Below are positions 43,299 to 54,309 of a DNA stretch of 64,000 nt, in pieces. This DNA comes from Mycoplasmopsis agassizii (lineage in GTDB: Bacteria; Bacillota_I; Bacilli_A; Mycoplasmatales; Metamycoplasmataceae): the NCBI RefSeq assembly GCF_002276225.1, contig NZ_NQNY01000004.1, forward strand, positions 1 to 64,000, read 5' to 3'. A program made the translations under genes and the position numbers. The notes beneath the pieces were generated by a model. The model saw only the letters and a program-made list of their open reading frames with translations. It was not told the origin of the DNA and made no database searches. The stretch's first letter is position 1. Each line of letters begins with the position of its first letter.

Positions 43299-45872
43299 AT
43301 GCTTGAAAATCTAAAAAAATCATTTAACAAAATTTTTAAATCAACCGAAATGCGTGTGGCTGAAAATGAATTAATGAGAATTAATTCATATAAAGAAAAA
43401 TTTGCATCCATGAATGACGATGAATTAAAAGGACAAACTGCTATTTTTCTAGAACGCCTTGAAAAAGGTGAAACACTAGAACATATTAGAGCAGAAGTTT
43501 TTGCAACTGCTCGTGAAGCAACAAAAAGAATTTTAGGAAAATTCCCTTATGATGTGCAAATGCTAGGTGGAGTTATTTTAGATCTAGGTTCAGTTGCTGA
43601 AATGAAAACTGGTGAAGGAAAAACCATTACTTCAATTGCACCTGTTTATTTAAACGCCCTTTCTAAAAAAGGCGTAATTGTTTCAACAGTTAATGAATAC
43701 TTAGCAGAACGTGATGCTTTAGAAATGGGTGAGGTACATAACTTTTTAGGAATTAGTGTTTGTGTTAATAAACCACAAATGAATCCCACTTTAAAAAGAC
43801 AGGCTTATGCTTGTGATGTTACTTATTCAATTCACTCTGAACTAGGTTTTGATTATTTAAGAGATAACATGGTTGGTAGTTTAGAAGAAAAAGTACAGCG
43901 TGGGCTTAACTACATTTTAATTGATGAAGTTGATTCAATTTTAATTGATGAAGCTAAAACTCCTTTAATTATTTCAGGTGGAGAAAAAAATCAATCTTCA
44001 ATGTATTTATCAACTGATCAATTTGTTAGAACTATTTCTCAAGAAGATTATGAAATTGATGAAGAATCAAAAACTATTAAGTTAACTGAATCAGGAATTG
44101 ATAAAGCAAATAAATTTTTTAATTTAAATAATTTATTTGACATTGCTAATTCAGAACTTGTGCATCGCATTCAAAATGCCTTGCGTGCTCATAAAATTAT
44201 GTCACTTAATGTTGAATACATTGTTCGTGATGAAAAAATCGAATTAGTCGATGCTTTTACAGGTCGTGTGATGGAAGGTCGTGCTTATTCAGAAGGATTA
44301 CAGCAAGCAATCCAAGCCAAAGAAAGAATAGAAATTGAGCCCGAAACTAAAACTTTGGCAACAATTACTTATCAGAACTTTTTCAGAATGTTTAATAAAT
44401 TATCAGGTATGACTGGAACAGGTAAAACTGAAGAACAAGAATTTATTGATATTTATAACATGCGTGTTAATGTAATTCCTACTAATAAACCAATTGTCCG
44501 CAAGGATGATGATGATGTAATTTACCTTGACATGGCAAGTAAAAATCAAGGTATTTTAGAAGAGGTTCAAAGAGTTCATAAAACAGGACAACCACTTTTA
44601 ATTGGTACTCAACAAATTGAGCAATCTGAAATTTTGCATGAAATTTTTAAAAAAGCAGGATTACCTCATACAGTCTTAAATGCAAAACAAAATGCTTCTG
44701 AAGCAGACATTGTTTCGCAAGCAGGTCGCTTTGGTGCAATCACAATTGCAACCAATATGGCAGGAAGAGGAACTGACATTAAGCCTGATGAAAAGTCATT
44801 GCAAGCAGGTGGGCTTTATGTTTTAGGAACTGAAAAGGCAGAAAGCAGAAGAATTGATAATCAGCTTCGTGGTCGTAGTGGTCGCCAAGGTGATGTTGGT
44901 TATTCAAGATTTTTCTTATCATTAGATGATCAATTAATTTTACGTTTTGCTGTGCAAGATAAATGAAAAGCAATGTTTGCAAAAGCAGGTACAAAGCCAA
45001 TAGATGACAAGCAACTTTTACAAGTTGTACAACGTGCACAACGCAAAATTGAAGGATTCAATTTTGACTCTCGAAAAACAGTTTTAAACTACGATGATGT
45101 TATTAGACAACAACGTGATTTAATTTATTCGCAGCGTGATTTAATTCTTTCTCAAGATGATTTATTAAAAACAATTGAAGCAATGATTAATCGCAGTGTA
45201 AATCACATTTTGAAGCTACCTATTTTTTATTTAAAAACAGGTCAAATTAATTATTCTGAATTGACTAATTACATTAATAATCAATTTTTGAATTTAAGTA
45301 AATTCAAATTTGAAGAAGCTAAATTAAGATCAATGCATATCGATGATATGGCTGAATATTTAAGCGACATTTTAAAAGATGAATATGAAGAATTAAGAGT
45401 TAATATTGCAGAAAATTATGGAGCAGGTTACGTTCTAGTTGAAGAAAGAAGTAAGATCTTAAAACAACTTGATCACCTATGACAAAACCATATAAATGCT
45501 ATGGATAAATTGAGAACAAATTCAAATCTAGCACAATATGCTCAAAAAAATCCATATCAAATTTACACCCAAGAAGGGACAAAGAAATTTGATGCATTAA
45601 TCATTCAAATTGCTTTAAATGCTTGTGTCGATTTATTCAATAATCCGCAAGCAGTTTATAGAGAAAGAAATGTTCTTTCACAAGAAATTCAAGCAGGTAA
45701 TACTTTAACTTTATCTGTTGAAGATCTTGAAGCCTTAAAAAGATTCGATCTTGAATCATTAAATGAGAATGTAAGACAATCATTATCATTTTTAAATGAA
45801 GATCAGATGAAACAATTAATCAAAAATATTGAACAAGCAGCATCGGAAATTAATGCTAAAAAAGATAGTTAG
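43299..45872 (+). CDS. secA: Protein translocase motor SecA, 857 aa
   Basis: The ATP-driven motor that pushes preproteins through SecYEG, here serving the many surface and lipoproteins. Seen: Walker A GEGKT (105-109), Walker B with DEVD (209-212) and the following IDEAKTPLIIS, the GMTGTGKTEEQEF of the second motor domain, IATNMAGRGTDI, and QLRGRSGRQGD. The C-terminal zinc finger is absent, as usual in mycoplasmas. TAAAAT stands six bases before the ATG with no ribosome binding site, so it is probably leaderless. Confidence 0.96.
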
Positions 45873-45942
45873 ATTTTTTTAATTATCCAAGTCAAAAGTT
45901 TTAAACTTTTAAAATTATTTTAAAGATAGAAAGATTCTAGTA

Positions 45943-46641
45943 GTGAAGAAAAATAAATTAAGCCATGAAGCAGAAGTCAAAATTCTTGCTTTACACGCAT
46001 CAACTTATACGATGCAAAGAATTTCTTTAATGGAGTGGGCAACCTATACTGAAGATGAGAATTTTGATATGGATGAACTAATCAATTTTTTATGTTCATC
46101 GTTTTTATATCATTTTTATCAATATTGAAACCTTGCTCAAGTTAAGGAAAACCTGCAGATTAATGACTTTATTAATAATATGGACACCTTGAAAGAAATT
46201 CTTTCACCTAGAAAATTTATTGAATTTATTAGCCAAGGAGCAGATTTAAAAGAATTCTTACTTGTTCTTTTAGTACAAAGAATTGACTGAATTGAAGACC
46301 TTGAAAGAGCGCTTGACTATTATCAAATAAAATGACTAGCAGTTCAATATGCTAATTATTTAATAAAAGAGCAATATAACGGTGGCTTTATTGTTGGGGA
46401 AAAAGACAATAGTGCCCTAAGTTTTGTTAAAGATGTTTTTAAAAAACTATCCATTCCTTTTGATTCAAAAAGCGTTAAATTGCGTTTTTCAGACAGGAGT
46501 AAAAAAACTTTGATTAGTGTTTCCCTTGAAGCTGAAAAACTAGTTCCACTTGATGATTATTTAGTTGAAGAAGTTTTATCTATGGAAGATGTTCAAGACT
46601 TTTTCAAAAGAAAATATGAAGAATTTTCTCCACAAAAATAA
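45943..46641 (+). CDS. Hypothetical protein with RNase-III-like spacing, unknown function, 232 aa
   Basis: Family not recognised. The start is GTG with AAAGAT-like bases upstream, 70 bases after secA. The protein is soluble and helical in the first 150 residues, with a mixed alpha/beta C-terminal part (about 160-232: SVKLRFSDRSKKTLISVSLEAE). No catalytic motif is clear: the acidic box expected for RNase III is not evident, so that comparison is only of size. Several TGA Trp codons show the frame is real. Confidence 0.55.
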
Positions 46642-46652
46642 TTAATAAATGA

Positions 46653-46693
46653 TACGAAAAGAGCCTGTTTTAGGGCTTTTTCGTATTTTTTTT
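46653..46693. terminator. Convergent terminator
   Basis: TACGAAAAGAGCC pairs with GGGCTTTTTCGTA around a short loop, followed by eight T on the plus strand. It overlaps the last codons of coaD on the minus strand. Confidence 0.85.
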
Positions 46694-47128
46694 GTCTAAA
46701 TATTTTTGGTGTCTCTCAAGTGTCGAAGAAAAAGTAATTCCTTCAAAATCAGGAAAAATAATAATTGTTTCTAAATCATTATTAAGCATTTTATTTCCAG
46801 CAGCTAACTCTGTTTCATAATTATAATCGATTACATTTCGTGCACTTCTAATTAAAAAAGTTGCGCCTAACTCTTTTGCTAAATGTGCTGTAAATTTATT
46901 TTTATTTATTAGAACTTTTACGTTTTCAAGATTTTGATCAGTAATTAGTTTTTTAATATTTTTTTGTGCTTGATCAAAATAATCAGAATTAGTTTTATCT
47001 GGATTTTGAGTTATAACTACATAAATGAAATCAAAAAGTTTTAATGCCTTTTTTAAAATCAAAAAGTGACCCCTATGAAAGGGATTAAAGGAACCAGGAA
47101 AAATAGCTATTTTTCTTTTTTCTGTCAT
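46670..47128 (-). CDS. coaD: Phosphopantetheine adenylyltransferase, 152 aa
   Basis: Transfers AMP to 4'-phosphopantetheine to give dephospho-CoA, the substrate of CoaE (27.9 kb). Seen: the nucleotidyltransferase motif FPGSFNPFHRGH (10-21), VITQNPDK, FLIRSARNVIDYNYE matching the CoaD 'RGLR.v.DfeYE' region, and SSTLER at the end. NadD-type features are missing. The start at 47128 is chosen because TATAAT (47140-47135) lies six bases upstream; a frame start at 47155 would lie upstream of this promoter. Leaderless. Confidence 0.85.
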   Translation of the reverse strand: MTEKRKIAIFPGSFNPFHRGHFLILKKALKLFDFIYVVITQNPDKTNSDYFDQAQKNIKKLITDQNLENVKVLINKNKFTAHLAKELGATFLIRSARNVIDYNYETELAAGNKMLNNDLETIIIFPDFEGITFSSTLERHQKYLDKKNTKKP

Positions 47129-47132
47129 TGCT

Positions 47133-47144
47133 GAATTATAATTC
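47133..47144. promoter_or_regulatory. Palindromic -10 shared by two divergent promoters
   Basis: GAATTATAATTC is a perfect 12-bp palindrome giving TATAAT on both strands: minus for coaD (six bases before its ATG), plus for the 47184 operon (about 42 bases before its ATG, which has GAGGTG upstream). Confidence 0.6.
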
Positions 47145-47183
47145 AAAAAGTGCAAATTAAAAATATTATTGTGAGGTGTTTAT

Positions 47184-47735
47184 ATGTTTTTTAATTTAAG
47201 TATTTATGATGACAAAAAAGAAGCTTACATTAAAACTGCGCAATCAGTTTTAAATATTTTAAGAGTAAAAGGTACAGGTAATTTATTAATATCATCAACT
47301 GATAATCTTCAAGATTTATATTTTTTTCTAAATATATTATCTAATGAAGAAAGTTTAGATTGAGGTAAATTCAATATTTTTGTTGATGATAGTAATTCCA
47401 ATTCAAAGAAACTAGATAATGTTTTTTTAAATCAAAATGATTTCAAAAATATTTTTTATTTAAGTCAAATCAGTGACCTTGAAAAGTATAAAAACGTGAA
47501 TATTGATTATGCTTTTGTTGATATTGAATTTGAAATTAAGTTATCTTTAACTCAACATTTAATAAAAAAATCAACAACAATTTTTTTAAATTTTGAAGAT
47601 GGTTTTTACAACCATGAAATTAAAAATATACTTAATTCAGACAAAAAATTATCACTTACTGGAATTGATTTATCGATAGGTCAATTTGCAAATTTTATAA
47701 TCCATAAAAACGATTTTAGTAGCATAATTAAATAA
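47184..47735 (+). CDS. Hypothetical protein, first gene of the ABC operon, 183 aa
   Basis: I do not recognise it. Soluble, with no signal peptide, alternating beta strands and helices and phrases such as GNLLISSTDN and LTGIDLSIGQFANF. It overlaps the ABC ATPase gene by one base (TAATG), so it is almost certainly functionally linked to the transporter. GAGGTG is six bases before the ATG. One TGA Trp. It could be a cytosolic regulator or an enzyme acting on the imported compound. Confidence 0.6.
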
Positions 47736-48928
47736 TGAAAAATATTTCTGATTCAATTATTGAAATTCAAAATCTGGAATTTTCTTACAAGAAGGAAATT
47801 GTTTTGAAAATCAATAAATTGAAATTTCCAAAAAATAAAATTTCAGTAATGCTTGGTCCTTCTGGATCAGGAAAAACCACCCTTCTAAATCTAATTGCAG
47901 GTTTTCTAAAAAATAAAAATGGTGACATAAATTTAAACAGTAATCAAGACCTAAGTTTTATAACTCAAGAGTCAGTTTTATATGATCAAGTTAGCACTTT
48001 CAGAAATATTTTTTTATCAGCTAAAAACTCTGAATCATGATTAATTTCAAAGTATAAGAACTTTATTGAAACACACAAACAATATCTAAATCATTTTTTA
48101 AAAAGTTTATATGATAATTTAGTAAATATTACTAATTTGAACAAAAAACAAATGTCAAGAACAACCTATAAATTAGGATTAATTTATAAGGCATTATGAA
48201 TTTTAATTTTCTTCAAAGATATAAAAAAGTTTAGACCGATTTATAAACAATTTTCAATCAAGAATGTAGCTAAAAAAGAAATTAAGAAAATTACTGAAAA
48301 GTTAGAAATAGATGAATTCTTAAATAAAAATGCAGGGCAACTTTCAGGTGGCCAAAGACAAAGAGTTGCATTTGCAAAAGCAATTATAAAAAATTCATCC
48401 ATTATTTTAATGGATGAACCTTTCGCTGCACTTGATGCTAAGATTAAAGAAAAAACAAGAATCTGATTAACTAAAATTCAAAAACAATTTAACTTAAGTA
48501 TTGTGCTTGTAACTCACGACCAGCAAGATGCAATGATAGTTGGAGATTATGTTTTAGTTTTAAAAGATGGTGTTGTTCAACAATTTGATACACCACAAAA
48601 TTTATATTCAAACCCGTTAAATTTATTCGTTGCTAAATTTATTGGATATCCAGAAATTAATTTCTTAAAGGAAGAAAGAGATAAAAAATATTTCATCCGA
48701 TCAAACAATATTCATATTTCAAATAGCGAAAATCCTAGTGATTTAGTAACTATTAAAAAAGAAATTGGTGAAAATGTTTACTATGAAGTTTTTTCAAATC
48801 AATATAAAAAGCCACTAGTCGTTCTTGATAAAAAAAGACTATTTAATGCAGGTGAGAAGGTAAATTTATTTATTGATAATGAAGCAATTTTAGTTTTTGA
48901 TGAAAAAGGTGATAGAGTGTATGCTTAA
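47735..48928 (+). CDS. ABC transporter ATPase, UgpC/GtsA type, 397 aa
   Basis: Powers import by the two permeases downstream. Seen: Walker [10 protein letters not shown] (41-49), the Q-loop [13 protein letters not shown], signature LSGGQRQR (from residue 203), Walker B ILMDEP (about 226-231), H-loop VTHD (about 260) and a regulatory C-terminal OB-type domain. The stretch between Walker A and the signature is about 155 residues instead of about 90, so there is an insertion of about 60 residues, as in the mycoplasma UgpC-like (MG187) and glycerol-type GtsA proteins. It is part of a four-gene operon. Substrate not provable. Confidence 0.82.
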
Positions 48929-49916
48929 AAAATTTAATTCTAATTTTTTTAAGCAAGCAATTAAAAATTACTTTTTAAACAATTGAAAAGGTTTTATTTT
49001 ATTAGCACCCTTACTTATTCTTTTAATTGTTTTTACAATAGTTCCAATTTTTGTAACTTTTTCAAATTCTTTTAATGTTTACCCACCACACACAAGATTA
49101 GAATCATTTGTTGGAATAGAAAATTTTCAAGATGTAGTTGAAAGTCAAAGTTTTAATGATGCCATTAAAAATTCAACATTTTTAATGTTTGTTGCGACAC
49201 CTATATCACTTTTTTTAGGAATTGTCTTTGCTCTAGTTTTATCTTCGATAATTATTAAAATTGCAATTAATGTTTTTACAACTATTATATATTCACAATT
49301 TTTTATTTCTTCGTTTGCAATCGGCGCATCATTTATTATGCTTTTTGGAGAGAAAAATGTGCTTGCAAGCATTTTAAATTTAGATATCTCTTTTGGAACT
49401 GCTGATAATTCAGTTTCAATTCTTTGAGTGTATTTAATTTTTCAAATATGAAGGTCATTGCCATTTAATATTGTTTTATTTACTTTCACTTTTAACCGTG
49501 TCAATGAAATTCATTTTAAGAATTTTAAAAACGATAAACTAACTATCGTGGATAAATTTTTCAATGTTTATATTTTTCAAATTAAGAAGAATTTTTTCAA
49601 TATTATTTACACTAATTTTATTTTTGCAGCTTTAATGTATCCTGCTGCAATTGTTGATTTTAGTGATCTAGATCTTGTTAGAGGTCATACGATTACAAGT
49701 TTTATTTATAATTTATTTTTACCTATGAATGGGAGTATAAATATAAATTTTGAAATTGCTTATGCTGCTTCATTTATTGCTTTTGTTTATATTTTAATGA
49801 TCATCTTTTTGATTTATATAATTCGTAAAAAATTTATTTTTATTTTATTAAAAAAATCATTTATGTTTTTAAAACATAAATGAAATACGAATAAAAAAGG
49901 CATGAAACATGTTTAA
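48921..49916 (+). CDS. ABC transporter permease, UgpA/MalF type, 331 aa
   Basis: Inner permease subunit of the importer. The N-terminal helix and ILLAPLLILL, then FVGIENFQDVVES and an AIKNSTFLMF stretch are typical of the carbohydrate/glycerol-3-phosphate permease family; six membrane segments are visible. The cytoplasmic EAA-like loop is weak. It overlaps both neighbours (8 bases each side), so the operon is tightly coupled. PotB-type spermidine permeases lack the FVG-x-x-NF segment, so a polyamine role is unlikely. Confidence 0.78.
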
Positions 49917-50727
49917 GTTTTATTCAAAAGAAATTATTAAATATATTTTAATAATTGCAATCGTAATTCTAATTTTGTTCCCACTTTATTATTTAATCGT
50001 GCTAGCTTTATCAAGTAATTCATTTGTTACTAGTGGCATAGTTTCTTTAACTCCTGATGGTGCAAATTGGAGAAATTTTGCAGACATAATGAACCAAGAA
50101 TTTTTAGATGCTTTTGGTTTATCAGTGGCTGTTTTGGTTTCCTTAGTTTTAGTAAGATTATTGATTTATACTTTGGCTGCTTTTGGTTTAAATAATGTAA
50201 CAAACCTTACTAGAAAATCTTTTATTATGATTTTAATATTTATCAGTTTAGTCCCTGATATAACAATTTATTTATCTTTAAAAACTTTTGCTAATCAGTT
50301 TAATCTGATTAACTTTCCCTTTATTTTTTCATTAATGATTAACGGCTTTTTTTCTTTCTTTTTAATTAATTATTTATATTCAGCAGTCAAAAATATTTCA
50401 GAGAAAAAAATTAAGTTAGCCAAAATGGATAACTTAAAATGATATGAATCATTTGCCTATGTTTATTTTCCTTCAATAAAATTTGCTTGATTTTTAATCG
50501 CAGTTTTTACTTCAGTGCAATCCTGAAATGACTATTTATGGCCTAGATTTGTACTAAGCAGTTTTGATAATCAGACCATTTCAATTTGATTTCTTAGCCT
50601 AGGTGATACAGGTTTTTCTAAATTAATCAACTTACAAGCAGCAGGTTCAGTTATTGCTACAATCATTCCCCTTGGAATTTACTTAATTTTTTCTAAAAAA
50701 ATTAATCGAGCAATTTCTGGTAGATAA
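49909..50727 (+). CDS. ABC transporter permease, UgpE/MalG type, 272 aa
   Basis: Second permease subunit. An N-terminal helix with LILFPLYYLIVLALSS, a NWRNFADIMNQEF stretch and the C-terminal QSWNDYLWPRFVL match the MalG/UgpE family. The EAA-like loop is around KIKLAKMDNLKWYESFAYVYFP (split by TGA). Six membrane segments. No solute-binding lipoprotein gene follows in the operon; the next gene is small and unrelated. Confidence 0.78.
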
Positions 50728-50870
50728 AAGTAAAATAAAAAGTTGCTTTTTTAACAGTTTTTAAATAGGCTAAAAAGATATTTAATATATTTCAAAAAAG
50801 AGTGCTTTTTTAGTGTTAAGATAATTAAGATAAGAGAAAAAGGCGAGAGCTAATTAACCAAGAAATTAAC

Positions 50871-51314
50871 ATGCGAGCCAGAACAAAATTATTTATAACA
50901 CTTGCTGTCATAGTAGTTGCTTCTGCTTCACTAGTAGCTTCATCGGTTGCAATTAGCGACCACTTTGATAAAGAAATAACTGCTAGTCAGAATCAATATG
51001 CAATTATTAAAAGCAGTCAAAGCGATGCTTCATTTTCGCAAGAAGATGACCTTTTAGCATTAATCAACAACGCATTGCATTCTAAAACTCTGCAAAAAAT
51101 ATTGGTTAATAAAAATAGTCTTATTGATGAACAGTGAGTAACTTTCTTGAATCAACAATACCTTGTTAGTCACAACAGTCTAGCAACAATTGTTGACGAT
51201 AATAGTGAAACCTTGATCATCAATTTGCATCACAAATTGAAGGATCAAGACACGATCGAAAATATTCGAATTGCCATTGATAAGACGACCTTTAAAGCTA
51301 AAAAAATAGCATAA
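50871..51314 (+). CDS. Small secreted or anchored protein, 147 aa
   Basis: An N-terminal basic segment (MRARTK) and a hydrophobic helix (about 7-28) give a signal anchor without a Cys. The rest is short, polar and alternates helix and strand. One TGA Trp. There is no clear ribosome binding site before the ATG, but two possible starts are in frame. It ends in a strong terminator. No family recognised; it is separated from the ABC operon by 143 bases, so linkage is unsure. Confidence 0.55.
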
Positions 51315-51315
51315 T

Positions 51316-51346
51316 AAACAGCAGGTGTTTCACTTGCTGTTTTTCT
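51316..51346 (+). terminator. Intrinsic terminator
   Basis: AAACAGCAGGTG/CACTTGCTGTTT (12 bp, one G-T pair) with a 3-base loop, followed by TTCTC and more T. Confidence 0.85.
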
Positions 51347-51398
51347 CTATTTTTTTTATTAAAAATTTCTGCAAAATTTTTCACATTGTCAAGAACCA

Positions 51399-51459
51399 GT
51401 GACAAAAGGTCTGAATTTATGATAAAATGGATTCACTTCTAACAACTTAGAAGTTTTTT
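51399..51459 (+). promoter_or_regulatory. ptsG promoter and 5' terminator-like hairpin
   Basis: -35 GTGACA (51399-51404), 18-base spacing, and an extended -10 (TGA TAAAAT, 51420-51428). The predicted transcript start falls at about 51435, where the perfect 8-bp hairpin ACTTCTAA/TTAGAAGT (51435-51454) begins, followed by five T. It may terminate early or protect the 5' end. In Bacillus ptsG is governed by antitermination, which is a precedent only. Confidence 0.5.
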
Positions 51460-51480
51460 AATAAAAACGAAAGGATTAAA

Positions 51481-54003
51481 ATGCAAATTATGCAAACTTT
51501 AAGAATGAAGTCAACTTCGATTTCTCAAGCAGAAAAACCTGCTAAAGAAAAACGAAAATGATTTTCACGTCCTAAAGGCAAGGCAAACCATAATAGTGGT
51601 CGTGGTCGTAAGATTTTGTCTAAATTATCAGGTGCTTTTTTACTACCTATTGCCATTATGTCAGTTGCAGGAATTTTTCTAGGTGTTGGAGCAGCGATTG
51701 CTTCAAATGCTGGTGATAACGCTGGTTTAAAAACATTTGGTAACTTTATTCAGGCTATAGGTAACCCAGTTTTTGGTGCTTTACCACTATTATTCGCAGC
51801 TGGTTTTGTCATCGCCTTCACGGATGAAGCTGGTGTCGCCGTCTTTAGTGTCATCATTGCTTATTTAGTATTTGTCAATATACAACAAGCTTTTATTTAC
51901 CCAATAAATACTGAAGCAAAAGCAATTGAAACACTAGCAGATGGCACAACCAAAGAACATACAATCAAAACCTTAACGGGTTACGATATCTTATGATATA
52001 ACGGGGGACTTAGTGGTCGTGACCCTGTCGCCATGAAAGGGTTAGTAGGAGATTCATTAGGTTTTAAATCACTACAAACCTCTGTTTTTGGAGGTATTAT
52101 TATCGGATTAATTGTTGCTTTTCTTTATCGTAAGTTTAATGCAATTAAATTCTGATCTGTCTTTAACTTCTTCGCAGGAAAAAGATTTATTCCAATTATT
52201 TCAGTATTAGCAATGGTACCTTTAGCGTTTCTGTTTCTAATATTTTGACCATGAGTAGGTCAAGGGCTTGCCGCTTTTGGAGAAGCCCTAGGTAAAGCAA
52301 CATATGGAGATAGTTTTATCTTTGGTTATGTTGAAAGATCATTAGTGCCTTTTGGATTACACCACGTTTTCTATTCAGCACTTTGATATACACAAGTTGG
52401 TGGAGACTTATCATCTGCTTACACTAACTTTACAAATGCAGGTCATATAATTATTGACCCTGCAACTAATGCAGCTGTTGTTGCTTCAGAAGCAAACACA
52501 GCAAGTGGAGTGGCAAATTGAGTTTATTCACTACTGAACAAACAAGATATTTGACAAGGTGATTCAACTATTTCCTTGCAAGTCGTCAAACAAACATTTA
52601 ATGATGTAACTTTCAGATTAAGTGGAAACACTGAGAATCAGACATTGCCGCTATATGCCTTCATTCAGGACCAATTCGCAACAAGGGTCGGAAGGTTTAT
52701 GCAAGGTAAATATACCTTCATGCAGATGGGGCTTCCTTTTGCAGCCTTAGCGATGGTAATGGCTGCTCCCAAAGATAAACGTAAATTAGCAATGTCAGCA
52801 GTTTTACCTGCTGCTTTCACAAGTTTTTTAACAGGAATAACAGAACCAATTGAATTTACTTTCTTATTTTTAAGTCCGTTCTTATTCTGAGGTGTGCATG
52901 CTTTCTTATGTGCTGTTGCCTTCTTACTACTAAATGTTTTATCAGTTCACTTAGCGATGTCATTTTCAGGTGGATTAATCGACATGATTATTTACGGAAT
53001 GTTACCTGTACAAAAAGGAACTAACTTCTGATGAGCATATGTTGTTGGTTTAGGTTATGCTCCTGCTTACTTCTTCATTTTCTACTACTACATTAAATGA
53101 AAAAATCTAGCAACACCAGGTCGTGGAGATACTGTTAAGTTATTCTCAAAAGATGATTACAAAGCAAAAGGAGCAAAAGTTGCTAAAGGTGATTTAGATC
53201 CTAAATTGATGTTAATCATCGAAGGAATGGGTGGTTTTGAAAACATCATGGTTTATGAAAACTGTGCTTCAAGACTACGTTATGATGTTAAAGATACATC
53301 TAAAGTTTCACAAGAAAAACTTAAGGCAGCAGGAGCTTTTGGAGTCCAAATTACAGGCTCAACTCACGTACAAGCGATCTTTGGACCTAGCGCTTCACCT
53401 ATTAATGCACAAATTCATAAATACAAAGAAGAATACACAACTAACCCTGATAAATTCAAAAACTATGCAGCAGAATCTGCTCCAGTTGTTGAAGAAACTA
53501 AAGCAGAAACACCAAGTGCAACTACTAATAAATTAGTGCCTGCTTTATCAGTTAAAGCACCTATTTCAGGAACTATTCATGATCTAGGATATATTGATGA
53601 TGGTGTCTTTTCTGCAGGTCTTCTTGGTAATGGAGTTGTAATTACCCCTAGTGAAGATAAGGGTGTAATTAAACTTTATTCACCAGTTGATGGTACTTTA
53701 GAAACTGTTATGGATTCATTACATGCTTATGGAATTACTACAAAAGATGGAGTTAAATTCTTGCTACATGTTGGTATTGATACAGTCAACTTAAAAGGGC
53801 AAGGATTTAAAACAGTTGTAAAACAAGGTGATCAAGTTAAACAAGGCCAATTGCTTGGTGCTTACAATGTTGACTTTTTAAAAACTAAAGTTGCAAAAAC
53901 TGATTTAATCATGATTCTGCTTGATGAATCACAACACAAAGAAATGAAAGATTTAAAACTTGAAAACGTAAACCAAAATGATGAAATTTTTAAAGTGGAA
54001 TAA
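51481..54003 (+). CDS. ptsG: Glucose-type PTS enzyme IICBA, first copy, 840 aa
   Basis: Imports glucose (or a related hexose) with phosphorylation to the 6-phosphate. IIC (about 40-550): membrane segments, [18 protein letters not shown] and the substrate motif GITEP (452-456). IIB: phosphorylated Cys595 in [14 protein letters not shown] (about 690-840): phosphorylated His763 in [14 protein letters not shown] polar insertion of about 100 residues in IIC (around 370-420) is usual in mycoplasmas. AAAGGA lies before the ATG. Tandem with a close paralog at 54550. Substrate not provable from sequence. Confidence 0.9.
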
Positions 54004-54021
54004 ATTTTAATTTTAAAACAT

Positions 54022-54057
54022 AAAACGAATCTTTTTAATAGGGTTCGTTTTTTTTAT
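54022..54057 (+). terminator. Terminator of ptsG copy 1
   Basis: AAAACGAATC/GGTTCGTTTT (one G-T pair) with a 9-base loop and eight T. Confidence 0.85.
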
Positions 54058-54276
54058 TTTCAGATTAGGTAATTATCTTTTTAATTTTTTAAAATTTTGA
54101 AGGAATAAATTAAAGCTAATAATGAAATGCTTTGTATTTTAAAATAGTGTCTAGAAAGCCCTAAAAACGCCCGTTTTGGGTCATTTACAGATCGTGCGAA
54201 TATATTTTTGAACGTTATTTTATTAAATAGAAACTAGGTATTAAATATGTTAGTATTTGTAAAACATGAAGTCATC

Positions 54277-54309
54277 TTTTCAAAATTAAGGATGTTTTAA
54301 TTTTGAAAA
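54277..54309 (+). repeat. Inverted repeat in the ptsG copy 2 upstream region
   Basis: TTTTCAAAATTAA/TTAATTTTGAAAA, a perfect 13-bp stem with a 7-base loop and no T-run after it. It lies about 240 bases before the second ptsG. It could be an operator or an RNA element. The rest of the 490-base gap shows a weak promoter (TTGACA at 54392, TATGAT at 54413, 15 apart). Confidence 0.45.

Noticed and set aside
45943-46641. RNase III (rnc) for the 232-aa gene after secA
   Set aside because: Size fits, but the acidic ERLEFLGD-type signature and the double-stranded RNA-binding domain are not seen; kept as hypothetical.
47129-47155. Longer N-terminus for coaD (start at 47155)
   Set aside because: TATAAT for the gene lies between this start and 47128, and the CoaD family starts just before the FPGSF motif.
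47735-50727. Spermidine/putrescine transporter potABC
   Set aside because: The permeases carry FVGIENF and WNDYLWP, typical of the MalFG/UgpAE group, and the ATPase has the mycoplasma UgpC/GtsA-type insert.
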